A stretch of DNA of 64,000 bases, from assembly GCA_020631735.1 (NCBI GenBank), contig CM036225.1:65088662-65152661 (forward strand), written 5' to 3'. Position numbers and translations under genes: made by a program. The notes under the pieces are model-generated. The model did not search any database. It worked only from the letters and a program-made list of their open reading frames with translations, and was not told the DNA's origin. Shown in pieces: positions 34,513 to 47,463 of this stretch; position 1 is the first letter of the stretch; every line of letters starts with the position of its first letter. The stretch is from Saccharum officinarum. Lineage: Eukaryota; Streptophyta; Magnoliopsida; Poales; Poaceae.

Positions 34513-37267
34513 TGTCACACCCATTTATCGACCAAATGGAATGCATACCCTTATGTGTGCCCAGAGATTAATCACACATAAGTTAACAAATTATAAAGGA
34601 TGTATCATCACAAATGTTATTACATCACGATTAATACACACATAGTCTTTACAATAATATAGCGGAAGTAAAATATAAAACTCTCGTGGTAGCTCCAATC
34701 ACAGGCACATTGACTGGTTGACAGCAAGTCTAGTAATCTTCTGGAAAGTAGAAGTAGTCACTACTTGCACCATCTGTTACCCATCCGGGATTTTTATCCA
34801 AGTAAGAAAAATAAACAAGCGTAAGTACATCTCGTACTCAACAAATGTAACATGGGGTTCATGAGGCTCAAAGACATAACATAGGTTTATCAGCATGTAG
34901 CTTTTAATTAGCATTAATTCAGTATATCAATGATATCAAAGTGTCTCAATATAATCAATAAACATATGATCCATGTGAAATGATTAACGAATAGCAAAAA
35001 CATATTCATTATTAATGATCCACTATTCCATAAGGGTCCAAGGCCACTCGTGATCGTGAGCACGGCTGTTATAACAGTTTTACACTCTGCAGAGGTTGTA
35101 CACTTTCACTGTGAGTCGTGATTTACCCTTTCGCCCGAGGTAGCTAATCTCTTGACCCACTTCCAAGGAAGGTCGGCAGGGTTCACTATGAAGTCTTTCG
35201 AAGGTTCGTCTAACAAGTTAGGGCCATTAGATTTCACTCGGCAAACAGATGTAGAGCCCCCCTTCCTGATGGCACAATAACACGCAGCCTATACACATGA
35301 GGACAGAGGCCGCACTATACCCGATTCGTCAAGCCATTCTTACGCCATAAAGGAATACCTCTAACAAGCTAGAAAAGGTCCTTCTATATGACTAAAGCCA
35401 GAGCCATTTTAGCCCTCACAGTTGTACTGTAAATCCCGGATTTTCGCTTATAGATGAGTCCTTATGGAGAGTAACAAGAGCAACAAAGTAACCCCATGCT
35501 CTAGTACCCTTAAACAGTAATAAAATCATCTTTTAATGTTTATTGCATATTCCATTAGTCAAATTACATGATCATAGTTCAAGTTGAGCACTAGCAATAC
35601 TAATCCATACAATATAATAGGTATCAAGGAATAAGATCAATACTAAGTCATCCTTATCAAGGAATATATGCATAATGATATTATTTGCTTATTGTGAATA
35701 GGACAACAAGGATAATCTCATGCTATACTTGCCTTGCTCAAACTGGTCCTGGTGATCTTGTTCGTAGTAAAACTCTTGATCTCCAACGAATTGCTCACCG
35801 TCTATACTCGATCAACAATAGCAACAACATTCATCCAGAGCAATCATGCATAGACAAACAAGACTATAATTAGAACAATACACCAACAGTAAGAAAATAA
35901 GATAAAAAGTCTTTAAAACGAATCTACAACTCGCTAGGATCACACAGACGCGAAGATCACGAAAATCGGAGCTAAAACGACAAAGTTATGAATTTCCAAA
36001 GATCTCCTATAGAAAAATGAATACTTTAATTAAAAACTCGAAAATAAATTAATCCAAACCTACTGTACAGTTGTATAGTTACATAGAGATCGCAAATATG
36101 AATCTAACGCAATTTGAATGGACCAAATCGGAGTTAAAACGAAGATTCTACGACTAAAACAAATTAAATGGCAAAACTGTAAATATCAGAAAGCGTATTT
36201 TTCTTTTCCGAAACGAATTACGTTTTCATTTAATCAAAACGTATTTTCCGGTTTACGCTTTGGACCGCTGGTTCGATAACACAAAAGTTTAGGGTCTCTT
36301 TTACAAAAATTCACGCGAACCGGTATCATTAAATAAGATCCGTCCGATTCAAAACGGACGGCTGAGATCGGATCGGGGTGAGGGAAAAAGAGAACGCCGG
36401 CGGCTACAGTAATCCCGACGGCGGCACCATGGCCGGATGGTACCCGAGCTCGCCGGAGCTTGCGAAGAGGACCATCCCGAGCACCAATCACCAAACCGAA
36501 AGTACCAAAAGAAAGAGCGCATCATCGCGACCTTACCTCGCGCGAGAACGAAACTGGAGAGCAACCGGAGAGCAGCGGCTAGCTCGGCAAGGCGGCGATG
36601 GAGGCGGAGCTTCGACGGTGGCCTTCCCGGGATGTCGAGGCTAGGATTTTAAGGGCTCAATGAGAAGCGGGGAGGCACGGGGTTCCGTTTTATAGCCCGG
36701 AGGCGTCACCGGTTATGGAAAGGAGGGAGATTTCGAAGGGGATTCGGATCACCGAATCGGTGTTCGTCGATGGAAAGAGCCGGAGGAAGAAGAAAGGAAA
36801 GGGGAGGCGGTCACTGACAGGTGGGACCGACTCGTCAGCGGCTCGGTGCGAGACGCGGCCGCGCGCGCGCGAAGACGGGCCAGCAGCCGCGACTTGGGCT
36901 CGGCCCAGGAGGAACCGGAGGCGGCGCGGGGAAAAGGAGAAGGAGAAACGGGCCGCCGCAGCAGACCGGGGAGATGGGCTGCGGGAGAGAAAACGGCCCG
37001 AGAAGAAAAGAATTTCCTTTCCTTTTTCTTTTTCTAATTTTTCAAAACCATTTTTCAAATGATTTTCAAATCAAATTTGAATTTGATTTAAACCACTCAA
37101 TACAAAACTTCAAATGCAGCAGCATGAATGCTCAATCATGTTTCTACACTTATATTTGATTTTAAATTTATAAAAATTATTATTATTCTAAGTTTGCATG
37201 CTCACAAAAATATACAAAAATCATATTTCTCCTATTTTTCTTCTTTTCAAAATTTTAGGGTGTTACA
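34513..37267 (-). repeat. 3' LTR of the chromovirus
   Basis: Aligns over its full length with 43124-45877. A GC-rich segment (about 36360-37010), open in several frames, is LTR sequence and not a gene. Confidence 0.93.
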
Positions 37268-37313
37268 ATTCTACCCCCTTAAGATGAATCTCGTCCCGAG
37301 ATTCGGAAGATGC

Positions 37314-40300
37314 TTACTCAAACAGTTTCGGGTAGGTTTTTCTCAGATCCTCTTCTCTTTTCCAAGTGGCCTCACCCTCTGTGTACCGATTCCACTGAAC
37401 TTTGCACATCTTAATAGTTCGACTTCTCGTAACTTTTTCGGCAGTCTCTAGAATTTTCACTGGAAACTCTTCATATGTAAGATCCTCCTTAACAGTGAGC
37501 TCCTCTAGCGAAATCTGTTCCTCTGGTACTCGCAAACACTTCTTCAGTTGAGACACATGGAACACATCATGTACACCCGCCAAACTTTCTGGTAATTCCA
37601 ACTGATATGCTACTTCACCACGTCTCTCTATAATCTTGAAAGGTCCAATATATCTTGGTGCCAATTTACCTTTCATGTTGAACCTTCTCACACTCCTCAT
37701 TGGCGATACTTTCAAATATACATAATCTCCTACTTCAAAGATTAACTCTCTTCTCCGAGTATCAGCGTAACTCTTCTGTCTGGACTGAGCTATTTTTAGA
37801 TTATTCCTAATCATTCTTACTTTCTTTTCAGCATCCTTGAGTACATCAGGCCCAAACACTTGACTTTCCCCTGTCTGATTCCAGAACAACGGGGTTCTAC
37901 ACTTTCGTCCATACAGAGCCTCAAACGGTGCCATCTAAAGACTCTTCTGATAACTATTGTTATAGGAGAACTCTGCATAAGGCAAACTCTTATCCCAACT
38001 AGTACCATATTGTAAAGCACAAGCTCTCAACATATCCTCCAATATCTGATTAATTCTTTCCGTCTGTCCATCTGTCTGTGGATGGTAAGCTGTACTAAAA
38101 TTCAGCTTGGTTCCTAGTGATTCATGTATCTTTTGCCAATAATGAGATGTAAATTGGGTACCTCGATCAGACACAATTTTCTTAGGAACTCCATGCAGAC
38201 TCACTATTCTTTCCATATACAATTCTGCCAACCTCGCACTGCTATATGTAGTCCTAACTGGCAGAAAATGAGCAACCTTTGTTAAGCGATCTACTATTAC
38301 CCAAATCGAATCATACCCTCTCTGAGTACGTGGCAATCCAACTATAAAATCCATACCAACTTCTTCCTATTTCCATTCGGGTATCTGCATAGGTTGTAAC
38401 AATCCTGCAGGTCTCTGATGTTCAGCTTTCACCCTTTGACATGTGTCACACAAAGCAACATATTCAGCAATATCTCTTTTTAAACCATACCACCAATATT
38501 TCTCTCTCAGATCCAGATACATCTTAGTACTCCCTGGATGTATGGAGTAAGCTGACTCATGAGCTTCACTCAAAATTGCTTTTCTGATAGTCTTATCCTC
38601 TGGCACACACAACCTTTTTCCAAACCATAATGTACCCTTATCATCTTTATGGAATCCTGGTGATTTGCCCTTCACTATATTCTCTGCTATCTCTCTCAAT
38701 TTTGCATCTTTCATCTGACTCTTGCGTATCTCTTGCTCCAGAGTAGGTTCTAGTACCAATTCTACTGCATTGATAGTAAATCCTAAGTTCAGATACTCAC
38801 ATTCAGCACACAACTCTCTTGCCAAAGGCATTACTTGTATTTCATTAGCGTAGCTTTTCCTACTAAGAGTATCAGCAACGACATTAGCCTTTCCTAGGTG
38901 ATAATGCACCTCTAGATCATAATCCTTTATCAACTCAAGCCATCTACGCTGCCTCAAGTTCAGATCTGATTGAGTGAAGATATACTTCAAACTCTTGTGA
39001 TCAGTATATATATCACTTTTATATCCAATCAAATAGTGTCTCCATATCTTTAATGCATGAACCACTGCAGCTAATTCCAAGTCATGAGTAGGATAATTTA
39101 ATTCATGCTTTCTCAACTGTCTTGATGCGTATGCCACAACTCTACCTTCTTGCATAAGAACACATCCTAAACCCAAACGAGATGCATCACAGTAAATAGA
39201 GAACTGTTTACTCAGATCTGGCAAAACTAATACTGGTGCAGTGGTCAATCTTTTCTTTAATTCCTCAAAATTAGCATGACACTTCTCAGACCACACAAAC
39301 TTGGCATTCTTCTCTAATAATGCAGTCATTGGTTTCGCAAGCTTAGAAAATCCCTCAATAAATCTTCTGTAATAGCCTACTAATCCCAAGAAACTACGGA
39401 TCTCACTTGCACTGGTTGGTGGCTTCCAGTCCAATACGTCTTTCACTTTGCTAGGATCTACTGATATTCCTCCATTTGAGACAACATGACCAAGAAAGGA
39501 AACTTCCTTCAACCAAAACTCACATTTACTCCGCTTGGTATATAACCGGTGTTCTCTGAGCTTTTGCAAAACTAGCCTCAAATGTTCAGCATGTTCCTCC
39601 TCAGTATTGGAGAATACTAGAATATCATCGATGAATACCACTACAAACTTGTCTAGATATTCCATGAATACCTTATTCATCAAATACATAAAGTATACAG
39701 GAGCATTAGTCAGACCAAAAGATATCACTGTATACTCATACAACCCATACCGTGTGGTAAAAGCTGTCTTTGGTACATCACTAGCACGAATCTTCAACTG
39801 ATGATATCCAGAACGAAGATCAATCTTGGAGAATACACAAGCACCTCTTAACTGATCAAACAAGTCATCAATCCTAGGCAATGGGTACTTATTCTTGATG
39901 GTGACCTCATTGAGAGACCGATAATCTACACACATCCTCTGTGTACCATCTTTCTTATCCACAAAAATCACTGGTGCTCCCCAAGGTGAAGAACTAGGAC
40001 GAATGAAACCTTTATCCTGCAATTCCTTAATTTGTTTCTTAAGTTCTTCTAATTCATCTACTCCCATTCTATATGGACGCTTAGCTATGGGTGCAGTCCC
40101 AGGTAATAATTCAATAATAAATTCAATGTCACGGTCGGGCGGCATACCTGGCAATTCCTCGGGAAACACATCGGAGAACTCTTCCACAACCTGGTCCTCC
40201 TTGTTGGCACCATCAGTAAGCTGATTCACTAAAGTGGTCTCCTGTTTCTGCACTTTCACATCAACTCTGATCCTATCTCCCTTTGGTGTTGTCAGCACTA

Positions 40301-41732
40301 CTGATTTACCTTTGCACTGAATCTCTGCTTGTTGTTGCATCATCCAATCCATTCCCAAGATAAGATCGATCCCAGCTGTTCTCAATACTATAGGACTCAC
40401 CTTAAACTCTACCCCCCTTAGAATGAGACTAATCGGGAGACAACGATAAGATGCTGGCATACTTCCACCAGGTGAGTTTACTAATATAGGATTCTTCATG
40501 GCACACAAATGAATTCTATGTATTCTAACAAATGATTGTGATATTAAAGAATGTGATGCTCCAGAATAAAAAAGAACAGTGGCGGGAGTGGAATGGACAT
40601 CGAACGTACCAAGCATAACTTCTGGTTCCTCCACTGTGGTTTCCTGGGACAAGTGGTTCACCCTTCTAGTATTAGATGCAGGCTTCTGGTGACTACCCTG
40701 CCTCTGTGGAGTCTGCTGATTGATCTTCTCAGGGCAGTTGTAGGACAAGTGACCTTCTTTTCCACATCGGAAACACTTGTTGGGGGTATTGGGAGCACTG
40801 GTCTTCAAGGGAGTATTATTGGAAGGACCCTGGCGCTGAGGTTGATTCCCATTCTGCTGCGGAGGGCGTTGGTTACCATTCTGCGACTGGAATAGGGGAC
40901 GTTGCGGAAACTGATTGCGGAAAGGGACCTGTCCACGATTCCACTGACCAGAAGGAGGCCTCTGTTGATTAACCTGCTGGAAACCAGTACGGGGACGAGT
41001 GTTACTACCAGAAGTCTGTCCCTGAAGCCTTTTCCTCTTGGCATCCATCTCCTTGCGCTTGTTGTCCACCACGATAGCGCGGTTCACAAGCGTCTGAAAA
41101 TTGGGATAGGTATTAGACATCAGCTGCAGTTGTAATCCATCATACAATCCCTTCAAAAAACGGCGCTGCTTATCATTGTCATTGGCCACCTCATGTGGTG
41201 CATATCGTGACAACTGGGCAAACTTGTCACGATACTCAGCTACAGACAATGACCCCTGGGTCAAATTCCAGAATTCCTCTGCCTTCAGTTCTATTATTCC
41301 TTCTGGTATATGATAAGCTCTGAAGTTCTCTCTAAACTCCTGCCAAGTGACTGCAGGAGCATTGGCGGGACGACCATACTCATATGATTCCCACCAGTCC
41401 TGAGCTTCTCCCTGGAGTTGTCCAGAAGCAAACAACACCTTCTGACGGTCATCACATTGAGCAATGTTGAGTTGCTTTTTCACGGCACGGAGCCAATCAT
41501 CCGCTTCCAATGGATTAGCGGCATGCGTGAACACCGGGGGATGCCCCTTCAAAAACTCACCACGCTTATCATGTGGTGGTACTCCAGCAACTGGATGATT
41601 ATGTTGGTTCTGCACCAATTGTTGCATGAGTTGTGTTTGCACTGCCAGAAGTTGCTCAATAGTTGGTGGCGGTGGTGGTGGTGGATTCGGGGGAACACCT
41701 CCATGACCCCTGCCCCTTCCTCTTCCGGCCAT
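37314..41732 (-). pseudogene. Gag-pol of the chromovirus, two stops and a protease mutation
   Basis: Read on -, Gag starts [15 protein letters not shown] at 41732, directly after a TCAG. It has a capsid region, a CCHC knuckle ([14 protein letters not shown], near 40760) and protease. RT follows ([33 protein letters not shown] near 39630), RNase H ([21 protein letters not shown]), the integrase zinc finger (HPG...CDTC), integrase core (VSDRGTQF, DGQTERINQ) and a chromodomain near 37320-37490. Defects: the protease active site reads LFYSGASHS where LFDSGASHS is the norm; TAG replaces Trp at 38364-38366 before EEVGMDF; TAG at 37935-37937 precedes MAPFEALYGR. The three are single substitutions. 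RT catalytic residues are intact. Confidence 0.9.
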
Positions 41733-42472
41733 CTGACATCCATAAGAATACAAACTTTGAGATTTCCATGTTATCAACCACTTATAAGATAAAGAATAAT
41801 ATCTGAAAGTTTTCTGAGCGAATATCAATGTGATCAGTTCAGTAAATCAATCATATCTCGAACTACAGAAGTCCAATAGAGGAGTGCTTTATATGGTTGG
41901 AAAGCTTATGAAGTTCCCCACAACTTCTATTTAGACCATAATACCAGATTCTGTCGTTAAGTTAATGAAAACTAAGGCGCAACAGAAACTGTTCTAGATT
42001 CCGGACTGTGCAGAAACTTTAACTTGTAACAGTTATATCTCTCGAACCAGATCAGATAAAAAGGTGATTCCAGTGGCCTTTGAAAGGTGCTTAAGCGTAG
42101 TTTCTCTCATAAAAATTTCATAAATGTTGCACGAACCGTTTTTGAACCATATCAGAAATATTGCAGACTGCTCCAGAAAACAGCAAGGACAGAAACGAGA
42201 CAATACCAAACCCAACTATTATTCCCTTGACTAAAAGACTGTTATTCTTAAAAATGGAACTTGTAGACATGCCTACAATCCCCAGCACTCATAACAAAAA
42301 TCCAACTCACACATAAACATAATGATAAAGCAACTATCACACCAAAGTTCAAACCACACGACAGACTCGGAGACTCAACTGACGTTACTAAGAACGTTCT
42401 TATTACATAAAGGACTCCTATTTTCTACTGGCGTGGCTCATGCTCTAATGTCTCATAAATCTTTGTCATGCC

Positions 42473-42934
42473 TTAGTTTGCTCGGAGTTCATCAATCATT
42501 GCTTGGCACCTCTTGATGGTCTTTCCTTGTGCCTTCACCATCTCCTCTAACTGCAGCTTCCTCTCCATCATGTCATAGACAAAGTTCACCATCACCCGAG
42601 GAAGTGGTTCCAACTGCACTGGATCCATCATGGCCCATCCAAGGTCGGGGTGTGCACGAGGGAGGTAGCGGTGGATATCATGCTTCATGCTGTCAAAGCG
42701 AAGGTAGCGAAGGCCCATACACGCTTCAAAAGCAGCATCTTCAATCTCGATGATCTCAGGGTCTTCTTCAGGCTCAGGTTCTTCTTGTGAAGGTGCTGGC
42801 ACTTGGATTGGTACTTCAGGGGTCTGCTCATTCTCCTGGGGTACTTCCTCTTGTGGCTCTTCAGGTGCAATCAAAGCACGAGGTGGGTAGTGTCCTCCAG
42901 TGGTGATGCGGGCAGTCTTGCGGCCACGAACCAT
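42473..42934 (-). CDS. Extra ORF with H3-tail-like N-terminus, chromovirus 5' region
   Basis: 153 codons on -, between the PBS and gag. It starts MVRGRKTARITTGG, matching histone H3 residues 1-13 (ARTKQTARKSTGG) at R2, T6, A7, R8, T11, G12 and G13, with K4 and S10 conservatively changed and K9 replaced by Ile. A proline- and glutamate-rich acidic middle follows (EEPQEEVPQENEQ, EEPEPEEDPEIIEIEDAA), then MERKLQLEEMVKAQGKTIK as a probable coiled coil. The ATG directly follows CTCTGTAG, a splice-acceptor-like sequence. No known retroelement domain. Its place between LTR and gag, and a related ORF at 53999-54612 in another element, make it an element gene and not chance. Function unknown; chromatin association is inference. 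Confidence 0.75.
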   Translation of the reverse strand: MVRGRKTARITTGGHYPPRALIAPEEPQEEVPQENEQTPEVPIQVPAPSQEEPEPEEDPEIIEIEDAAFEACMGLRYLRFDSMKHDIHRYLPRAHPDLGWAMMDPVQLEPLPRVMVNFVYDMMERKLQLEEMVKAQGKTIKRCQAMIDELRAN

Positions 42935-43108
42935 CTACAGAGTTTTTAGATGTAATTAGAATAGAGGCAAAATTTCGTAATAGAATGAGACATAAGAAGC
43001 ATAAAAATTTATCAAATAACAAGAGCAAGATAATGAGCATAAAAATTGTGAAAAGATGACACTAAATCGACCATTTCTATCTAGGCTTACGTCCTACAGT
43101 CAACAATA

Positions 43109-43120
43109 GCTCTAATACCA
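43109..43120 (-). other. Primer-binding site of the chromovirus
   Basis: On -, TGGTATTAGAGC lies three bases inside the 5' LTR. It matches the methionine-tRNA-type site apart from one base. Confidence 0.8.
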
Positions 43121-43123
43121 ATT

Positions 43124-45877
43124 TGTCACACCCATTTATCGACCAAATGGAATGCATACCCATATGTGTGCCCAGAGATCAATCACACATAAGTTAACAA
43201 ATTATAAAGGATGTATCATCACAAATGTTATTACATCACGATTAATAACACATAGTCTTTACAATAATATAGCGGAAGTAAAATATAAAACTCTCGTGGT
43301 AGATCCAATCACAGGCATATTGACTGGTTGACAGCAAGTCTAGTAATCTTCTGGAAAGTAGAAGTAGTCACTACTTGCACCATCTGTTACCCATCCGGGA
43401 TTTTTATCCAAGTAAGAAAAATAAACAAGCGCAAGTACATCTCGTACTCAACAAATGTAACATGGGGTTCATGAGGCTCAAAGGCATAACATAGGTTTAT
43501 CAGCATATAGCTTTTAATTAGCATTAATTCAGTATATCAATGATATCAAAGTGTCTCAATATAATCAATAAACATATGATCCATGTGAAATGATTAACGA
43601 ATAGCAAAAACATATTCATTATTAATGATCCACTATTCCATAAGGGTCCAAGGCCACTCGTGACCGTGAGCACGGCTGTTATAACAGTTTTACACTCTGC
43701 AGAGGTTGTACACTTTCACTGTGAGTCGTGATTTACCCTTTCGCCCGAGGTAGCTAATCTCTTGACCCACTTCCAAGGAAGGTCGGCAGGGTTCACTATG
43801 AAGTCTTTCGAAGGTTCGTCTAACAAGTTAGGGCCATTAGATTTCACTCGGCAAACAGATGTAGAGCCCCCCTTCCTGATGGCACAATAACACGTAGCCT
43901 ATACACATGAGGACAGAGGCCGCACTATACCCGATTCGTTAAGCCATTCTTACGCCATAAAGGAATACCTCTAACAAGCTAGAAAAGGTCCTTCTATATG
44001 ACTAAAGCCAGAGCCATTTTAGCCCTCACAGTTGTACTGTAAATCCCGGATTTTCGCTTATAGATGAGTCCTTATGGAGAGTAACAAGAGCAACAAAGTA
44101 ACCCCATGCTCTAGTACCCTTAAACAGTAATAAAATCATCTTTTAATGTTTATTGCATATTACATTAGTCAAATTACATGATCATAGTTCAAGTTGAGCA
44201 CTAGCAATACTAATCCATACAATATAATAGGTATCAAGGAATAAGATCAATACTAAGTCATCCTTATCAAGGAATATATGCATAATGATATTATTAGCTT
44301 ATTGTGAATAGGACAACAAGGATAATCCCATGCTATACTTGCCTTGCTCAAACTGGTCCTGGTGATCTTGTTCATAGTAAAACTCTTGATCTCCAACGAA
44401 TTGCTCACCGTCTATACTCGATCAACAATAGCAACAACATTCATCCAGAGCAATCATGCATAGATAAACAAGACTATAATTAGAACAATACACCAACAGT
44501 AAGAAAATAAGATAAAAAGTCTTTAAAACGAATCTACAACTCGCTAGGATCACACAGACGCGAAGATCACGAAAATCGGAGCTAAAACGACAAAGTTATG
44601 AATTTCCAAAGATCTCCTATAGAAAAATGAATACTTTAATTAAAAACTCGAAAATAAATTAATCCAAACCTACTGTACAGTTGTATAGTTACATAGAGCT
44701 CGCAAATATGAATCTAACGCAATTTGAATGGACCAAATCGGAGTTAAAACGAAGATTCTACGACTAAAACAAATTAAATGGCAAAACTGTAAATATCAGA
44801 AAGCGTATTTTTCTTTTCCGAAACGAATTACGTTTTCATTTAATCAAAACGTATTTTCCGGTTTACGCTTTGGACCGCGGGTTCGATAACACAAAAGTTT
44901 AGGGTCTCTTTTACAAAAATTCACGCGAACCGGTATCATTAAATAAGATCCGTCCGATTCAAAACGGACGACTGAGATCGGATCGGGGTGAGGGAAAAAG
45001 AGAACGCCGGCGGCTACAGTAATCCCGACGGCGGCGCCATGGCCGGATGGTACCCGAGCTCGCCGGAGCTTGCGAAGAGGACCATCCCGAGCACCAATCA
45101 CCAAACCGAAAGTACCAAAAGAAAGAGCGCATCATCGCGACCTTACCCCGCGCGAGAACGAAACTGGAGAGCAACCGGAGAGCGGCGGCTAGCTCGGCAA
45201 GGCGGCGGCGGAGGCGGAGCTTCGACGGTGGCCTTCCCGGGATGTCGAGGCTAGGATTTTAAGGGCTCAATGAGAAGCGGGGAGGCACGGGGTTCCGTTT
45301 TATAGCCCGGAGGCGTCACCGGTTATGGAAAGGAGGGAGATTTCGAAGGGGATTCGGATCACCGAATCGGTGTTCGTCGATGGAAAGAGCCGGAGGAAGA
45401 AGAAAGGAAAGGGGAGGCAGTCACTGACAGGTGGGACCGACTCGTCAGCGGCTCGGTGCGAGACGCGGCCGCGCGCGCGCGAAGACGGGCCAGCAGCCGC
45501 GACTTGGGCTCGGCCCAGGAGGAACCGGAGGCGGCGCGGGGAAAAGGAGAAGGAGAAACGGGCCGCCGCAGCAGACCGGGGAGATGGGCTGCGGGAGAGA
45601 AAACGGCCCGAGAAGAAAAGAATTTCCTTTCCTTTTTCTTTTTCTAATTTTTCAAAACCATTTTTCAAATGATTTTCAAATGAAATTTGAATTTGATTTA
45701 AACCACTCAATACAAAACTTCAAATGCAGCAGCATGAATGCTCAATCATGTTTCTACACTTATATTTGATTTTAAATTTATAAAAATTATTATTATTCTA
45801 AGTTTGCATGCTCACAAAAATATACAAAAATCATATTTCTCCTATTTTTCTTCTTTTCAAAATTTTAGGGTGTTACA
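43124..45877 (-). repeat. 5' LTR of the chromovirus
   Basis: The counterpart of 34513-37267. It ends against the GGCAG target duplication at 45878-45882. Confidence 0.93.
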
Positions 45878-46640
45878 GGCAGCTAGCTCGCATGGTCGCG
45901 AACGTCATTGCCCGCCTACGCCTGGAGGCTGCCAACACTGCTCCATTGGAACTGTGTCCACAGCTGTGTGGTGCGGTGACAGCTTGGTGTGGGTCTTTGG
46001 CTTGACGAGGGCCGAGGTGGCCCGACATTCCGGCGATTTCTCTTCGACCCGTCGGGCAGGCCTCGTGTGCTACGTTCTCGGAATTGCAGATGCAAAGAGA
46101 GACTGCGTTTGGTGAGGCGAACTACGGGGAGACGATGGTGTCAACGGCAACCGGGCTGACACTGTGTCAAATATAGCTAGCGTGGAGTGCAAGCTAAGCA
46201 AGACCGCCCTCACGGGGTTATTTCTCTGGTTTTGTAAAGTTTAACGTGTCCAATACGTGGTTTTATAAGTGAGGGGGTCGAAGAGGCAACCAGTCAAACA
46301 TTAGCGGGTTATATGGACTTTTTCCTATTTTTCATAATGCAAAGGTGGATAATTATCTATAAAACGAAATATAAATAGTGGCTATTATCAATGATGATGA
46401 TTACAGCACACCAAATTAAAGGCAAATGATTCTTTATTATTGTGAGGATTTTTTTTTCTGGCACATATGGTGAGAATTAACGTGGAGGCTCCATTAGAGT
46501 CCTAGTGTTTAATAGTAAGATAATGTTGGATGACCTAGATTATAAGACGTTGATGGTGAACATTATATTGCTAGTATGCATGATTAAGTGAATGGACATT
46601 AGAAAGACTGCTCGATCAATGCTAGCTTGGTAGAGTAAAC
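45878..46640 (-). other. NLR intron, distal side of the chromovirus
   Basis: A GC-rich segment (45883-46140) continuous with 34330-34512 if the Gypsy element is set aside, followed by AT-rich intron. Some frames are open for 60-125 codons but no domain is recognised. Confidence 0.45.
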
Positions 46641-46644
46641 ACAC

Positions 46645-47260
46645 CTTTTCGAAGAGGCTAAGGGCGGCATTAGCATTGAGACGTGTGATGTTGATTTCTC
46701 GCCACTTGTCATTTTCCGCACAATGCATTGCAACTTCTTCTTCATTTGTGATGACAACAATAGTGGCTTTAATATCCTTGGCTAAGAAGGTGTCTTTGAT
46801 CAAATTCCAATCTTGCTTGGAGCGCAGACCATCCATGACAACCAAGCATTTTCCAGTACGAAGGATCTTACGACACTCTAGAATTGGGACTTGGCGGCCT
46901 TCTTCCACCATACTAACCGCTGCACTTTCCTTGGCATGAGGATCATCAGAATAAAGAATTGAACGGACTCGGAACGTCCACCCAAGCAAATGCTTCGGAA
47001 GGACCGAGTCCGTACGATGATTCAACTCCTGTTGAATAAAGAATTTCTTTGTAATAAACCGTCCCGACGAGTGTTGATTTGCCAACACCGGATATCCCTC
47101 ATACTGAGACCAAATTATCAGTGAGTACTCTTTGCCTGATATCGTCGTCTACTTCTTGATATCGTCCGAGGTCACGACTAACAAGTTGGCGTGTTTCGAA
47201 CCATTGAATTGCCTCTTGGTATTTCTTTTGCGCATGCGTAGAAAATATACGGCGGTATTC
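46645..47260 (-). pseudogene. NLR exon 3: NB-ARC block with P-loop
   Basis: Starts after an acceptor (CACTCGCAG) with EYRRIFSTHAQKKYQE. NLVSV is followed by TGA, then GISGVGKSTLVGTVYYKE (P-loop, 47098-47045), DVPSPF, a frameshifting deletion, YSDDPHAKES, CLVVMDGLRSKQDWN (kinase-2), IVVITNEEEVA (RNBS-B) and NANAALSLFEK at the donor (AAG|GTGTGT). The TGA replaces a conserved Trp codon. The block binds ATP/ADP in working NLRs. Confidence 0.8.
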
Positions 47261-47463
47261 CTGCGAGTGATGATAACAACCAACGTGAGTCATGCTGCGG
47301 TGTTATTGACCGGGAAGCATATGCATGTGTCAGTATTGGTGTCCACGTCCACCCACCAATTAAATGCAGCAAGGAAGCAAACAAATTAAATACGTGACCA
47401 ATTTTGCATATTCTTTATTATGAATTAATTAAGCTGATGAAATAGGTCAGATAACTAACTAAC
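47261..47463 (-). other. NLR intron 2
   Basis: About 200 bp with donor AAG|GTTAGT (at 47463) and acceptor CTCGCAG (at 47261). No other feature. Confidence 0.6.

Larger units (their letters stand above)
34513..45877 (-). mobile_element. Complete Ty3-gypsy chromovirus with extra 5' ORF
   Basis: An 11,365-bp element on the - strand. LTRs are 34513-37267 (its 3' LTR, 2,755 bp) and 43124-45877 (its 5' LTR, 2,754 bp), with TGTCACACC...GTGTTACA ends as read on + and the duplication GGCAG (34508-34512 and 45878-45882). In element order: PBS, extra ORF (42934-42473), gag-pol with protease, RT, RNase H, integrase and a C-terminal chromodomain, then PPT (AAGGGGGTAGAAT on -, next to 37268). RT-before-integrase order and a chromodomain define a chromovirus, Tekay-like. 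I count about 25 LTR substitutions and one indel, near 1%, so it is clearly older than the Sirevirus-like insertion but still fairly young. Confidence 0.93.

Noticed and set aside
36690..37058. GC-rich ORFs in the chromovirus LTR (also near 45300-45700)
   Set aside because: Present in both LTR copies, open in several frames on both strands, and without domains.
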